A stretch of 64,000 nt of DNA, from contig JAGUCH010000001.1 in assembly GCA_019096065.1 (NCBI GenBank), positions 13,826,001 through 13,890,000 on the forward strand, given 5' to 3'. Under the pieces are notes generated by a model. That model had not been told where the DNA came from and made no database searches. It saw only the letters and a program-made list of their open reading frames with translations. Below, one piece after another: positions 34,915 through 46,197 of the stretch (position 1 is the first letter of the stretch; the number at the start of each line of letters is the position of its first letter). The position numbers were made by a program, and so were the translations under genes. This DNA is from Paracyclopina nana. Taxonomy: Eukaryota; Arthropoda; Copepoda; Cyclopoida; Cyclopettidae.

Positions 34915-35120
34915 AAAAAAACCATTTTACTAGAGGAGCTCCTATTAGAGCGATGGGTTCTGGATTCAGCCAACTGAGGTTGAAATCCCAGTCATTCCTT
35001 AACTTTTTCTGATTTCTTTATCTGGCTGTAATAGCAGCCAATTAACATGAAGTTCCCATAGCTCAATGGGTAGAGCATTGGAATGCTAATCTAACAATTT
35101 GAGGTTGGAATCTAGATAGT
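34915..35120 (+). repeat. Two degenerate tRNA-like (SINE-type) heads
   Basis: The first (about 34925-34995) keeps GGAGCTCCTATTAGAGC (box A-like) and GAGGTTGAAATCCCAG (box B-like). The second (about 35050-35115) keeps ATAGCTCAATGGGTAGAGC and GAGGTTGGAATCTAG. Acceptor stems do not pair, so these are tRNA-derived repeats rather than tRNA genes. Confidence 0.6.
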
Positions 35121-35170
35121 TTCTCTCTTTTTTCTAACTTCTAATTTGGATTAGTTCCATGGATTAGAGG

Positions 35171-35207
35171 GGAATAAAATTACTTTAAATCCCTTTAATT
35201 TTATTCC
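35171..35207. repeat. Short hairpin, 12-bp arms
   Basis: GGAATAAAATTA and its exact reverse complement TAATTTTATTCC are separated by 13 bases. It may be the end structure of the neighbouring tRNA-like repeat. Function unknown. Confidence 0.5.
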
Positions 35208-35913
35208 AGGGCCATTAAGTATTTTTAAAATATCCCCAAAAACGCTTAGAAATAATGTGATATAAAAGAGCAGATTTGGATTGGTAACCTGAATTATGGG
35301 GAGCAAAAGACAGACAAAATGCAATAGATGGTGCTGAATTTTTGGTTCTTTGGCATACGAGTAAGCGTGCGTAGCAATTGCGGCAAAAATAGTGCTTCGA
35401 ACAAAAAGTAAACAAAAAGTTTTTTAGAGTTGTAGGCAACAAAATGTCAAAGAAAGCTCTCTTTTTGAGCTTGTAACAGTACAATTGATTCAAGGAACAG
35501 AATGGTACCATTTTGAGCAAGATTCATGAAAGTCAAGAAATTTTGGATCTTGAGTCACATCATATCCAGACCTGAGCATGAAGGATCGAATAAGAAAAAA
35601 TAGCCTTACTTTTGGCAGCTCCACTCTGTGTGAGTTCAAAACAAACAAGTTCATCTAGTGTGGGTTCTATAAAAAGAGCCAGTTTTTTGACAAATTAGCC
35701 ATTTCTTGCAATGAATTGAGGAAAAAGAATTTTCTGGTAATCATGATGGCCGTGCTATAGTTGTTGTACTGGCATGGCAAAAGCTAAGAAAATTGGAAAA
35801 AGCCAGCCCAAAAGTAGTGACTTGTCCCTAATTTTTAGAAATAGTCCTCAAAAACTTGATAATATCTTTGAATCTAGGGCTTTGAAAATAGGTATATTTA
35901 GCATAGGAAATCT

Positions 35914-36513
35914 TTTTATATGATGGAAAGTAATTTTCGCATGCATAATTCAGTTTACCAATTCGTCTCAGTTCATATAACTACACATATATAATAGCTC
36001 TGACATTTTACTTTATCAAGTGACACACATTATAAAGTATTTTATAAGGTGTGTTGCTCCTCTGTTTGACCAGATATTGTCTAAGAAGTAAATCCCATTG
36101 CAGAGAAAAGGAGAAAAAAATGCCTTGCATGGGAATCGAACCCTGATCACTTAGATTAGGAATCCGATGCTCTACTGACTGAGCTACTGATTTACTATGA
36201 ATTTTGTGGGTAATATTTGTTTTAAGAATGACATCTGTGCTCTTCTACTATGATTAGCTCAGCTTAGTTAGAAGAGTCTCTTTCAGAGATACCAGACAAA
36301 ACTTGATCTAACACATCTTTTAGCTTCAAAAAGTGCCAAATTCAAAATGCACACTTTTTAATTGATTGATTAACGCTTTCAACTACTCTTGCACTACTGA
36401 GGGCCTCTCAACCCAAGCCCGCAAAGTATCAAAGCATGAAGCAAATGCTAAGTCAAGCCTGCCTGGTCTGGTAACTTCATTAACATTTGAAAATTACTTT
36501 CCATCATATAAAA
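35914..36513. mobile_element. TIR element A, copy 1, with internal minus-strand tRNA-like segment
   Basis: The first 25 bases (35914-35938, containing TATATGATGGAAAGTAATTT) are the exact reverse complement of the last 25 (36489-36513). Inside, 36122-36190 on the minus strand has intact box A (TAGCTCAGTCAGTAGAGC) and box B (GGTTCGATTCCC) of a tRNA, but the anticodon stem is mismatched. No coding frame. A second copy lies at 37982, with most of the interior alignable. Confidence 0.8.
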
Positions 36514-36516
36514 TTG

Positions 36517-36710
36517 TATAAATATGTAAACAAATTATAAAACAGGCTTACAAAATATCTGAGCTCATTTTACAAAGTCAAAATCTCGTGGCATTACTTG
36601 GCTCTCGCAAGCTTGAGCCCGCAAAAATGCCACTTGATTTTTACTTTACAAAATTTGCTCAGCTATTTTATTAGCTTGTTTTATAAATTGTTTACATATA
36701 TAAATAGATA
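36517..36710. mobile_element. Small TIR element B (~194 bp)
   Basis: The left end (TATAAATATGTAAACAA...) and right end are imperfect inverted repeats of about 60 bp, including TGTAAACAA, TTATAAAACA and CTGAGC in mirror order. It starts three bases after element A. A copy lacking its left arm follows element A copy 2. Confidence 0.7.
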
Positions 36711-37981
36711 AAACTGCAAGTAGTTTAGAGAACCAAGGAGAACCAAAAGATACTGCACCTCTATTCAGAGAACCAGCCAATTTCAATTGCGAGTCCACCT
36801 AGACAAGGCAGTTCTCAGCCCTCCATGGTTTCAACTAAAATTAAAGCGCTGGATGTACGTAGTCCACTCGCTGCCTTAGAATAAGAAAGGTCGATCACAT
36901 AGCCGGGTTCAAGACATTTAGTTCAGTCAATTTTCCGCTACGCAAATCGATGGCGCGTCGGTAGGGGTGGAAAATGGCTGCTTGATATTTACAAAAATGC
37001 TCATTTATCGCAAATTTTTGGCTTTTTCATGCAAAATCTGCCTAATTTGATTAAATGAATAACGTGGTGCACAAACAACTGCAACCAGGTTGGATCAAGA
37101 ATTTTAAGGCCATTATAGATGGAAAAAACATTTCCTCAAAAAGTGTCACCCTTTAAAAATCGAAAAAATATTATCAATATTAATGTTAATAAATGTTTCT
37201 AGCTGAATATGCATCAAAGAGGCAAGCAGTGTAATGATGTACTAAATTGAGTTAAGAAATATTTTATGCTTGACTTAAAATTGATCATATTCTAATCCAA
37301 ACTATGCCGCCTTGATCAGTTTTGACTGTTGAATTTCCATCAAATAAAATTGCACCTCCCCCTAGCGGATTAGTTTCCCACGTGTTTTGAACCAGGCTAT
37401 AGAAGGGGAACCCTTGACCGGCCTGCCTGTTCGGGCGTGACAAAACAGAATTTACACCATAAAAAAATTTAATTTTTGTATGGTCATAAAAAATATCCAA
37501 ATATCATTTAGTTTGAAAAAATATTTTTTTGGTGGTGACTTTCATTTTTTAGACGTTCTTCTGGATGAGCTCGATTTTATTAGACTGCTGATCGACTTAG
37601 TTGAGGCTTTGTAATTTTTAAAGCCTTATAACCTTTAAATGTGAGGAAAAACTAAAACAATGAATTATTGCCATTCTACAAATAGCTATATAGCAGAATT
37701 TCGAATGTCAAATGTGAAGTGTACTCACTTTCTTAATTTTTTTTTTGGTAAAAGCCTTAAAAATGTAAGCACAAAGATGGTTTCCCCTTATAACATAGCT
37801 GCTTTGAGCGCACACCTACTCAAAAAACGAGATTATCCGTTCTTATTCTCGAGGCAGTGAGTGATGTCACTGACTAACACGTACATGTAGGTCTTTAACT
37901 AAAATCCGCTAGCAGAAATATGGTACTTCTAGTTTCGCCCTATAGTATGAGGAACTCATATTGCAGTATTAAATTATATAT
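36711..37981. other. Repeat-rich intergenic or intronic DNA
   Basis: No gene supported. A 71-codon minus-strand frame at 37285-37500 has a fairly protein-like ILFDGNSTVKTDQGG stretch but no partner exons, and may be a remnant. Confidence 0.35.
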
Positions 37982-38528
37982 TTTTATATGATGGAAAGCA
38001 ATTTTCGCATGTATAATTCTGTTTACCAATTCGTCGCAGTTCATATAACTACACATATGTAAAAGCTCTGATGTTTTACTTTATCAAGTGACAAACATTA
38101 TGAAGTATTTTATAAGGTTTGTTGCTCCTCTATTGACCATGATTTTGTCCAAGAAGTAAATCCAAGAAGAAAAAAGGAGGAAAATGCCTTGTTCTTGTAT
38201 GGGGATTGAAACCTCAACATTTAGATTAGGAGACTGGCGCTCTATTGACTGAGCTACCGATACAGTTTGATTTTTGTTAGGACTCCTTTTTAAAGTAGAG
38301 TCTCTATCAGAGATACCAGACAAAACTTGAAGATACATATCTTTTAGCTCAAAAAGTGCCAAATTCAAAATGCACAATTTTTAATTCATTGATTAACACT
38401 TTCAACTACTCTTGCATTACTGAGGGCCTCTCAACCCTAGCCTTCAAAGTAATGGATCAGATGCTAAGTCAAGATTGCCTGGTCTGGTAACTTCATTAAC
38501 ATTTGAAAATTACTTTCCATCATATATA
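37982..38528. mobile_element. TIR element A, copy 2
   Basis: Ends are about 25-bp inverted repeats (37982-38006 and 38505-38528) with a few mismatches. The interior aligns with copy 1 over most of its length, including the minus-strand tRNA-like block (38186-38262) and the shared GAGGGCCTCTCAACCC segment. It is about 55 bp shorter than copy 1. Confidence 0.8.
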
Positions 38529-38635
38529 GTCGTAGCATTGAGCCTGCAAAGTTGCTTCTCGATTTTTCCTTCACAAAATTTGCTCAGCTATTTTGATAGC
38601 TTGTTTTATAAATTGTTTACATATATAAATAGATA
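38529..38635. mobile_element. Truncated element B next to element A copy 2
   Basis: Only the right arm of element B is kept (GCTCAGCTATTTTGATAGC through ATATATAAATAGATA). It sits next to element A exactly as at the first locus, showing that A and B were duplicated together. Confidence 0.65.
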
Positions 38636-38664
38636 ATATATAGTTGGGGATCATAAAGTGGGGC

Positions 38665-39735
38665 AGTTAAAGAGCTGAGAGTGGATTTTTGAATGTGAAA
38701 ACTCGAGTATAGCTTTTCTAGCCCGAGCCTGGGTCAAACGGGGTAGCAACATAGGTGACAGCGAAATGTGGAGGGCGGGCCTGTTGCCCACTCCCAATAA
38801 TATACATCAATTACATTGTATATAGCATTGCAGTTTGTGTTTAATAGGATGTAGGTAAATTTCCCATCTTTGGAAAAAGCAGTAATAGCCGAATTCAGCC
38901 CAGAGGCCTACGGCCACTGGGCTGAACGGCCGACATACATTATATGTTAGAGGTAGAGGCAATCTTAAACATTTGCTCAACTTTTTCTTTGAATCATGCT
39001 GATTTGAGTTGAAAAATTAATGTATTGCTTTGGTGTCTCAGTGACAGAGTGTCGGACTAGGGACTACTAAGCAGTCAGATCCAGGTTCAAATCCCGGTGC
39101 AGGCAGTTCTTTTTCTGTCTTTTTCTGTCTTTTTCTGGATTGCAATTTACTTCCTGGTCGATATCCTTGTGCAGTTTCCTGTGTCAAATGGGGGAGCGAC
39201 ATAGTTCACAGCGAAATGTGGAGAGCGGGCCTTCGGCCCGCCCTCAAAAAAATTGGTGGGGGCTGGCATTTTGCCCACTCCCAATAAAATGCATCAATCT
39301 TCTTGTATAAAGCATTGCAGTTTGTGTTTAATGGAATGAAGTTATTTTCCAATCTTTGGAAAAACAGTAACTGCCGCATTCAGCCCAGAGGCCTACGGCC
39401 ACTGGGCTGAATGCGGCTGACATACATAATTTGCTAGAGGTAGAGGCAATCTTAAACATTTACTCAACTTTTTCTTTGAATCATACTGATCTGAGTAGCA
39501 AATTTTGTGTATTGCTTAGGTGGCTCAGTGACAGAGTGTCAGATTTCAATGCTGTCTGACCTGGGTTCAAATCCCGGACTAGGCAGTTATTTTTCTGTCT
39601 TTTTCTGGATTGCAATTTACTTCCTGGTCGATATCCTGGTTTGGTTTCCTGGTGCAGTTTCCTGTCTCAAAACTGGGGAGCGACGTAGGTCACAGCGAAA
39701 TGTGGAGGGCGGGCCTTCGGCCCGCCCTCCAAAAA
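38665..39735 (+). repeat. Tandem array of a ~485-bp tRNA-headed unit
   Basis: Corresponding points repeat at about 450-490-bp spacing: the AGCGAAATGTGGAG segment near 38760, 39210 and 39690, and tRNA-like heads at 39031-39105 and 39518-39586 (487 bp apart). Each head keeps box A-like TCAGTGACAGAGTGTC and a perfect box B GGTTCAAATCCCG. Each body holds a TTTTTCTGTC run, a GCGGGCCTTCGGCCCGC stem, and a longer hairpin. The head-to-body layout is that of a SINE; the head-to-tail arrangement is that of a satellite. Confidence 0.8.
39373..39417. repeat. 45-nt hairpin conserved in the tandem unit
   Basis: GCCGCATTCAGCCCAG and, after AGGCC-TAC-GGCCA, its mirror complement CTGGGCTGAATGCGGC form a nearly perfect stem. 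The same hairpin occurs in the preceding unit at 38894-38926 with the inner 33 bases intact and the outer stem partly changed. Confidence 0.75.
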
Positions 39736-41936
39736 GAAAATTTAAATTGGAAAATGCCTTCAGAGTCATCAAGGTGAGGAAGGAGATCATGCAAAATACA
39801 TCTTCTACCAGGGATTTCAACGCGCGGAGGAAACAAGAGGAGAAAAGTAATGATGGACACAATTGCAATGGTGGTAAATTGCTAGGAAGTGGAGTCATTT
39901 TTCAAGCAAATTTACGCTAACGCGCATCTACGTAGAAGCATTGCATTAGGAGAAACTAGGTTGAACAAAATATGTTTTCGAAGCCATGTGAAGTGTTTTG
40001 GTGGCCAAAAATAATATATTAGACCTCAAAATATCCGCTTATTGAAGAGTCATGCTGTACACGCATTTTGTGTTACCACTCCTCTGTGCATGATGTTTTT
40101 ATGAAAAAACTTGGCTTCCATTGAAGAGCCTCTTCAGCCAACAAGGAATGCATTTAAGAGGCAATTAGGCAATTATGCAGCGATAAAACTTATTTTTAGC
40201 TTTTACAGCAACCTTTATCGTTTTCCAATGTTCTCCTGCTGTGCTAAATTTCAACGTAGGTCGTAAAATGATCCTAAATGATCCTAAGATGCTGCTGCTG
40301 TTGTAGTTGCTGAAATAAGAATATTTTTGATTGCTCCAACTAATTATGAGAAGTTTGTGCGGTTTTATAGCATCAAACCAAAGCCTACCGCTGTTAGAGC
40401 TCTATCTCATCCTGTTTTCATTAACTTTCTGATCTCTACCAGCTCTTTTGTTTTTAATAAGAAAAGAGCTTGTTCATTATTCAGAAAACAATGGCCGAAA
40501 GTTCATTGTTCGCCGCGTGATGACGATGGTTGGTAGAAATTGCCTTTTTTTATTATGTGATTTTTCTGCTGTTGACATTCATTGAATATCAGCCTTGAGT
40601 TAGCATTGCATTGGAAGCTCATGGCAATTTATAAGTATCTGCCTAACGACGAGGACTCGACTGAATGTTCGTGGTTCTCAAGAACACTCGAGCTATCATG
40701 ACATGTGTGTGTCAAATTAAAAATACACGTTGACTAATGGAAGGTCCTCAATGCTGCAATTTTTTGTGCCTTTTATAAAGTTATGAGCTCACAATTATCA
40801 TTTCAAAAGAGCCTTTCATGTTGTGCTAGTATATGGAATTACAGCTATCTACAAGTTACAGGAAGATTTGCCCTAAAATCCATCAAGTCGTTATGCAACA
40901 TTATCACAAACCTGCGTGCGTTGTCGGCTCAACTACGTACAGTTAGCAAACCAAGTTTTCAGTGCAAGTTCCGCCAGGATGACTGAAGATTTGGCTCTGA
41001 TAAAAAATACTTTATTGTTAAGAGACGTTAACAGATGAGGGCTCGTAGCCAAAAAAGCTGGAAATTGCGAAAATCCATCACTTATACATAATGGGCCCAA
41101 TCTTGATCATCGATTTCCCTTGAATTCTACACTCCATGTATATACAAGATTAGTAGTAAAACGCGTTCAGCAATATCAATTTAATGGGCGTCGAGTTGCG
41201 AAACCGAATCAATATCAATATTCTAATTTTTCACAGCATGAAACATCCTGGAGTTTTTCAAGATATTCCTTCGGTGGTTGAGCAATGTTTGCGTTTAGAA
41301 GTGAATTACGAGCCCATCCAGAGTGTGAAATTGGAGAACCAAGGCCCTCTGCCTGCAGTAGTAGTAGTTGCACCACTTCAAAATATGGGCGTATATTATT
41401 GAGAAAGTTGGTTATTTTATGGTTGTGGTACCACCCACTATTGTACTAATCGGACGTTACGTATCAGCAAGATTTCATGATGTGTTGGCTCCTCAACAAT
41501 TTGTCCCACATTTATATCGCGATCTTTAATTTCAAAGTCGTGTCTTCGTATCACTTTCACCCTCATTGAAGACACTTTCATGCCCATTCTTAGGAAGGCA
41601 ATCATTTCTAGATCAGGAAGTGTTTTTTGAGCCATAAATATGTATGGTAGTTCAAGCTTCAAGGGCGAATTCCCTATATAATTAATCAGTGAAGATGAGA
41701 GGGGAGCAACCTTAATTGAGTTTGTTTATCCTGCGCGCAACATTGAAAGTGACAACATAAACCTCCGCAGTTTTGTAAACAAAGAGCGGCGAAAAAAAGT
41801 CAATACTATGAAGCGAAAACGTGAGGATTCCTAGTACATTTGATTAGCACCTGATAAGCATTAAAAGCTGTGCGCATGACACTATAACGAGTTTTTTTTA
41901 TATAATGGATTTTCTAAAAACTTTTCCATTTTCCAG
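39736..41936. other. Intronic or intergenic stretch before the Spire exons
   Basis: No exon could be fixed. A plus-strand frame at 41237-41402 begins at a good CACAG acceptor, but its phase does not fit the Spire exon at 41937. A minus-strand frame lies at 41438-41662. Confidence 0.35.
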
Positions 41937-44900
41937 TTGTGACTCCTGATCAAGCCGATGATGGCATTGGTACTTCAGATGACGAGACCCATTCGACAAA
42001 TAGCAATAGCAGCCAGGAAGATTCCGCAGCTTCACCAAATTTGGGACAGTCGAGAAGAGTCATCAAATTGGATTTAGCTGCCATGAGTCAACTTTTGGCA
42101 TTTGATGAGGTATGTACGAGAAGACCAGTAGCGCGTGAGTACAGCAGATCTTATCACATTTTGATGGCTGAATTTCCACATATCGAGATTTCCTCCCAAC
42201 TGCTTGGCATGTTTCGTGGCTTCGTTTTGTCAAAATAGGTTGACATGCAAATGTGCGGGCGGAATATTCTTGGGCACAGTGGGAGTTTTGGGTTTCTGAA
42301 AAGACCATGCTCGTTTTATTTGTACTAGAGAAAATTTTACGTACACCCTTTTTTACGAGACAGGAAAAATATCAACTGTAGTGATAACGATATGAGAAGA
42401 TGATGCAAAATTCGTGATAGTTTTTAGCACTGGAAAAAAACCTACCACGCTCGGGGGGATGCCACATTCGTTGGCAATTTCTATTTCTAAGGCCAAGGAC
42501 ATCACGAGAGGGAGCTTTGACTCAAATTTTCGCACTACTACATATGTTATAGTTCGCATCGCACTTTTCCTTTTGCGGAAGAATCCAATCATTTTGATGG
42601 ATTCGCCTTTAATAGCGCGTGTTATACGCGTTGCTCGCGATTCTTTAGCATGATATACCAATGTAGCCTTGGCAAAGCCCTGTTGATTCCCTAGATTTAT
42701 TCCTAAGATGTGTAGTAGCTTTTTCCCTGGAATTGACGTCGACTAAGCAGTTTTACTCGTGAATTATGTCATAAAAAGGAGAAATTTGTGTGCAATATAC
42801 ACTTGCCAGTGATTAATGGCACCTCTTTTTCGTCTTAGAAAACGTGCAAGCTACTTTGTGTCATTGTTCAAGAAATGTGCCCTTGATTTTCGAAGAATAT
42901 TGGAATTTTCTCCTATACATGGAAGTTGCCATGTCATGGTTTTCATTTTCCAAAGCGATTTTAGGCACAAGATAATAGCTAGAACTAGTATACATCAAAC
43001 CCATGTTGACCTCTAAATTTGTGACATGCAGCTACCGTTAAGAAATAGCAAGTTACACTTTTTGGCAGAAGATCATCATCCTCTGCCATTCAATTTTCTC
43101 CCTAAATCTCCTGTTGAGTCTTTCAATGCCAGAGCTGCTGGCAATGTCGCATATGTCATAAAAATAGGCCATATTGCTCGCGTTCTCGAAGGTTAACAAC
43201 ATTTCTATGCGACTTCCATTGTGCTAGCCTTGCTGTGTGTCTTTTTGGCTCCGGGCAAGAAGCATGAAGATAAAAACCTCGCGCAGGGGAATGAAAGTTA
43301 TCAGATTGAAATTCGCATTTCTGTAGAGGTTTGAGCCAGTAATTACACCATATTAATTATAATGGGGGTATCTATGCTAGAGAAAAGGTTCTTCTTGGTG
43401 GTGGAAGTGAAATAATGACAGGTCTGAATGTCTAAGGGAAGTTGAGTAAGAAGTCACACATGAATTCTGGGTAATCAAGGCCCCTTCCGTTTCTACGTCT
43501 CGTACATCTTCGACAGTCAATGCCAGAATAGATGTAGTTTGATTGCTTCACTTTCGGCGTAATGTATGCACAAATGCCAAAACAATTCCACTTTCAGGAG
43601 GACGAGGAGGATTTGGAGAGTGAATCGGAGGAAGAAGAAAAGGACAAGCCAAATGGGGTGTTGCATCATAACAAAGAGTGGCGAAAAACAGGTGGGGAAA
43701 TCACCATTATGATTTTAGCTTTTGCTTACATTGGCTTTATTTTTCCTTGCAGTTGCCATCGATTTCGCAAAGTTGGCAAGTAACGAAAAATCATCTCAAA
43801 TTCGAAGGCGTCACTCCATTACACTGTGCGAATCGAGGCTGCGGAAAACGTCCTCCGACTCCACGTGTTCCTCTTCCATGGCCTCCGATCCGGCGACCTC
43901 ACAAAGAACCAGTCCAGCTCGTGAGGACCAATTTACCTCGCTGAACGTGGCAGCTTTTAATCACAACATGGCAGCTAGCAACAACAATAATAATTTCGAA
44001 GTGGGCTCGCAGCCGCTGAAGACCCTTGATTTGAGGTTAGAAGAGGTGGCACACATTCGATCAGTTCTCACCAAAGCTGAATTGGAAGCGATGGCAATTG
44101 ATTCTTCAGTGCGTGATAATATTTCGCGTGGCAAGGTAGAAGGTTGCGTGAGTGCGTCATCCAATTGTTGCGCTAATAATTTCTTTCCTCCAGATTTGCT
44201 TCCACTGCATGAAAGTCAAATTCGGCCTTTTTTCGCGAGGCCAAAAATGCGAAATGTGCAAACAGACCTTTTGCAATCGGTGCCACACGAAGGTAAAATA
44301 ATTCAATGTGCAAATATGCAATGACCGGAAGAATGTAACGATTTGATATTTGCAGATGAGAATTCCAGTGGAGCATTTCAGCACGACCCCCGTTTTTGCA
44401 CTCAGTCCAATGGGTCCCCTGGAATCTCTGTCCAGGCGAATTGAGCTTGACCACTCGTTGTCTTCTAATAATAATCATCGCAAGGTCTCACTGCCTGCTG
44501 GTTATGCTATGAATTCCTCGGTTGGAAGTGCTCCCAATTCACCCAAAGTCACTCCCAAGTCGTCGCATGAAAATCTCAATAATCGCCAGCAACCCCATAG
44601 TCTATTACCCACTATAAGTGGATTTGTCACGAATGGACCCACTAGTTTACCACCCATAATGCATAGCAATAAATATGCTACCCTGCCCACAAAGTAAGAA
44701 AATAAAATATTTCTTTTCTTTAGCTTAAATGAACTTTTTTTGCAGGGCTCGACGAATGAGCTTGATGTCAGCCAGGGATGCTCAACGTGAAAAATTGGAG
44801 GGATCTTTGCTCACCGTGTGCGTTGACTGCAAAGAAATGGTTGTTCAAGTGAGCTTGAATTTTGCAAAGTAATGGTTTATCGTGCAACGTTGTAAATCTG

Positions 44901-45000
44901 GATTTTTCAGGTCATTCGAGTGTCCCGAACGAGCAAGAGGCATTCTCGAGCAGAGTTTTCCACCATCACCCCAGACAATGTGAGAGAATTGCGCTCTTGA
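41937..45000 (+). CDS. spir: Spire-type actin nucleation factor, C-terminal half (Spir box and FYVE-like zinc finger)
   Basis: Seven exons join with consistent phases: 41937-42109, 43598-43691, 43753-44135, 44194-44292, 44356-44693, 44746-44848 and 44911-45000. They encode an acidic linker (EDEEDLESESEEEE), the Spir box (LRLEEVAHIRSVLTKAELEA), and a FYVE-like finger (CFHC, KCEMC, FCNRCHTKMRIP, with the last pair VCVDC two exons later). The family's C-terminal STTPVFALSP and RRMSLMSAR-like segments are also present. Spire proteins nucleate actin filaments through WH2 repeats and reach vesicle membranes through the finger. The N-terminal KIND domain and WH2 repeats were not found upstream, so this is either a partial model with long introns or a short isoform. 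AATAAA follows at 45122. The first base of the first codon comes from an unresolved upstream exon. Confidence 0.88.
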
Positions 45001-46197
45001 AATCTGTAATAGCTGCAAATGTGATTGATTCTTTTTCTGTTTTACTATTAATCTACTATATGATATGTGCTCTCAACAGACGACATATGCAGTGTAACTA
45101 CGACTGTACTATGGGCATGAAATAAAAATGTAATCTTTGGAAATTAGGTCGAGATGCACTTCTACATAATCCCCTTCCTGTCTTGGCTGAAAAGTGAATC
45201 ATTCACAATGTAAGGTATGCTCTGGTATACAGCGTCTCCAAGAAACTTTGACTAATTACATGGCATATAAAATGAGCAATGATATACTAGCTATGCATGA
45301 CACGTTCTTACATTCATACCACATATTGCTTCAGTGCCTGACTTGAGCCATATACTGGCTGTAATACGACACTCTGTAGTATTTCTAGCTTTAAAGGTTA
45401 TGTGTCAAGAGAAAGCCATACACAAGAGCAAAATACTGAGGAGCACCACTACTAGTAACCATGGGGTTGTCGTGGCTTCCAAATATGCAACAACAGCTAA
45501 TTGTGCTAACTCTATAAAAATAAACTCTGCTCAACATCTTCATTGGCTAGTACCAAGAACTTATAACCGTGGTAGTCATAGCTTGGAAAATCCCTCCAAA
45601 AATGCAATTCAGTCATGAACTGGCAGTTGACAATACCTGACACGAACAGCGAAGAAGAATCGAGTCCATAACTTCCAAAGACTGAGGAAGAAAACATGAA
45701 AATTACCATTGCTGATAAAGGTAAGTTTTGAATTTGGCATTTTGCCAAAATGGCATGCAAGCAAATTGGATGTATGGATTTTTTCTCTTAGGCTCAATCG
45801 AAGATCATTTACTATTAATTGAGCCTTGTCGTGTCGATTTACGAAAACATTATGCTCCAGTATAGGAAATTGCGATCTCAATCAGTGTGCTGATTTTCGT
45901 ATTGCAATAAGCAGATCTATAGTATACTTAAACGCAATACTTTTGCCATCCATGACAGACAAAAGTTGCATGAGGAAATGGCTGACAGCTGTGACTTTGA
46001 CAGCATAATGCTCCATTATCCTACTTTTTTAAAAATAGAAGGGGTTACAGTCGCCAATTACTCAGAAAGGCACAATGTGCATTTTTTTTTGAGAAATCTT
46101 GGCTGCATTTTAATCCCACGCAATTTCGTATCGATTGCCAAATTGCTGCTCCTTCAAATTATTGCCCGGTTTCAGATCGATCTTTGCGCTCAGTTAA
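45001..46197. other. Intergenic region with Spire 3' UTR
   Basis: AATAAA at 45122-45127 probably ends the Spire transcript. A CGGTTTCAG acceptor near 46170 may start a 5' UTR exon for the next gene. No coding gene is seen. Confidence 0.45.

Noticed and set aside
36122-36190. tRNA gene on the minus strand inside element A
   Set aside because: Promoter boxes are good but the anticodon and acceptor stems do not pair and it lies in a repeated element, so it is tRNA-derived rather than a gene.
38084-38377. Minus-strand 97-codon frame with SVAQSIERQSP
   Set aside because: This kind of peptide arises from translating tRNA-like sequence; it overlaps the tRNA-like block of element A copy 2.
39507-39920. 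137-codon plus-strand frame
   Set aside because: It begins in a tRNA-like head and runs through the repeat body; no independent protein features.
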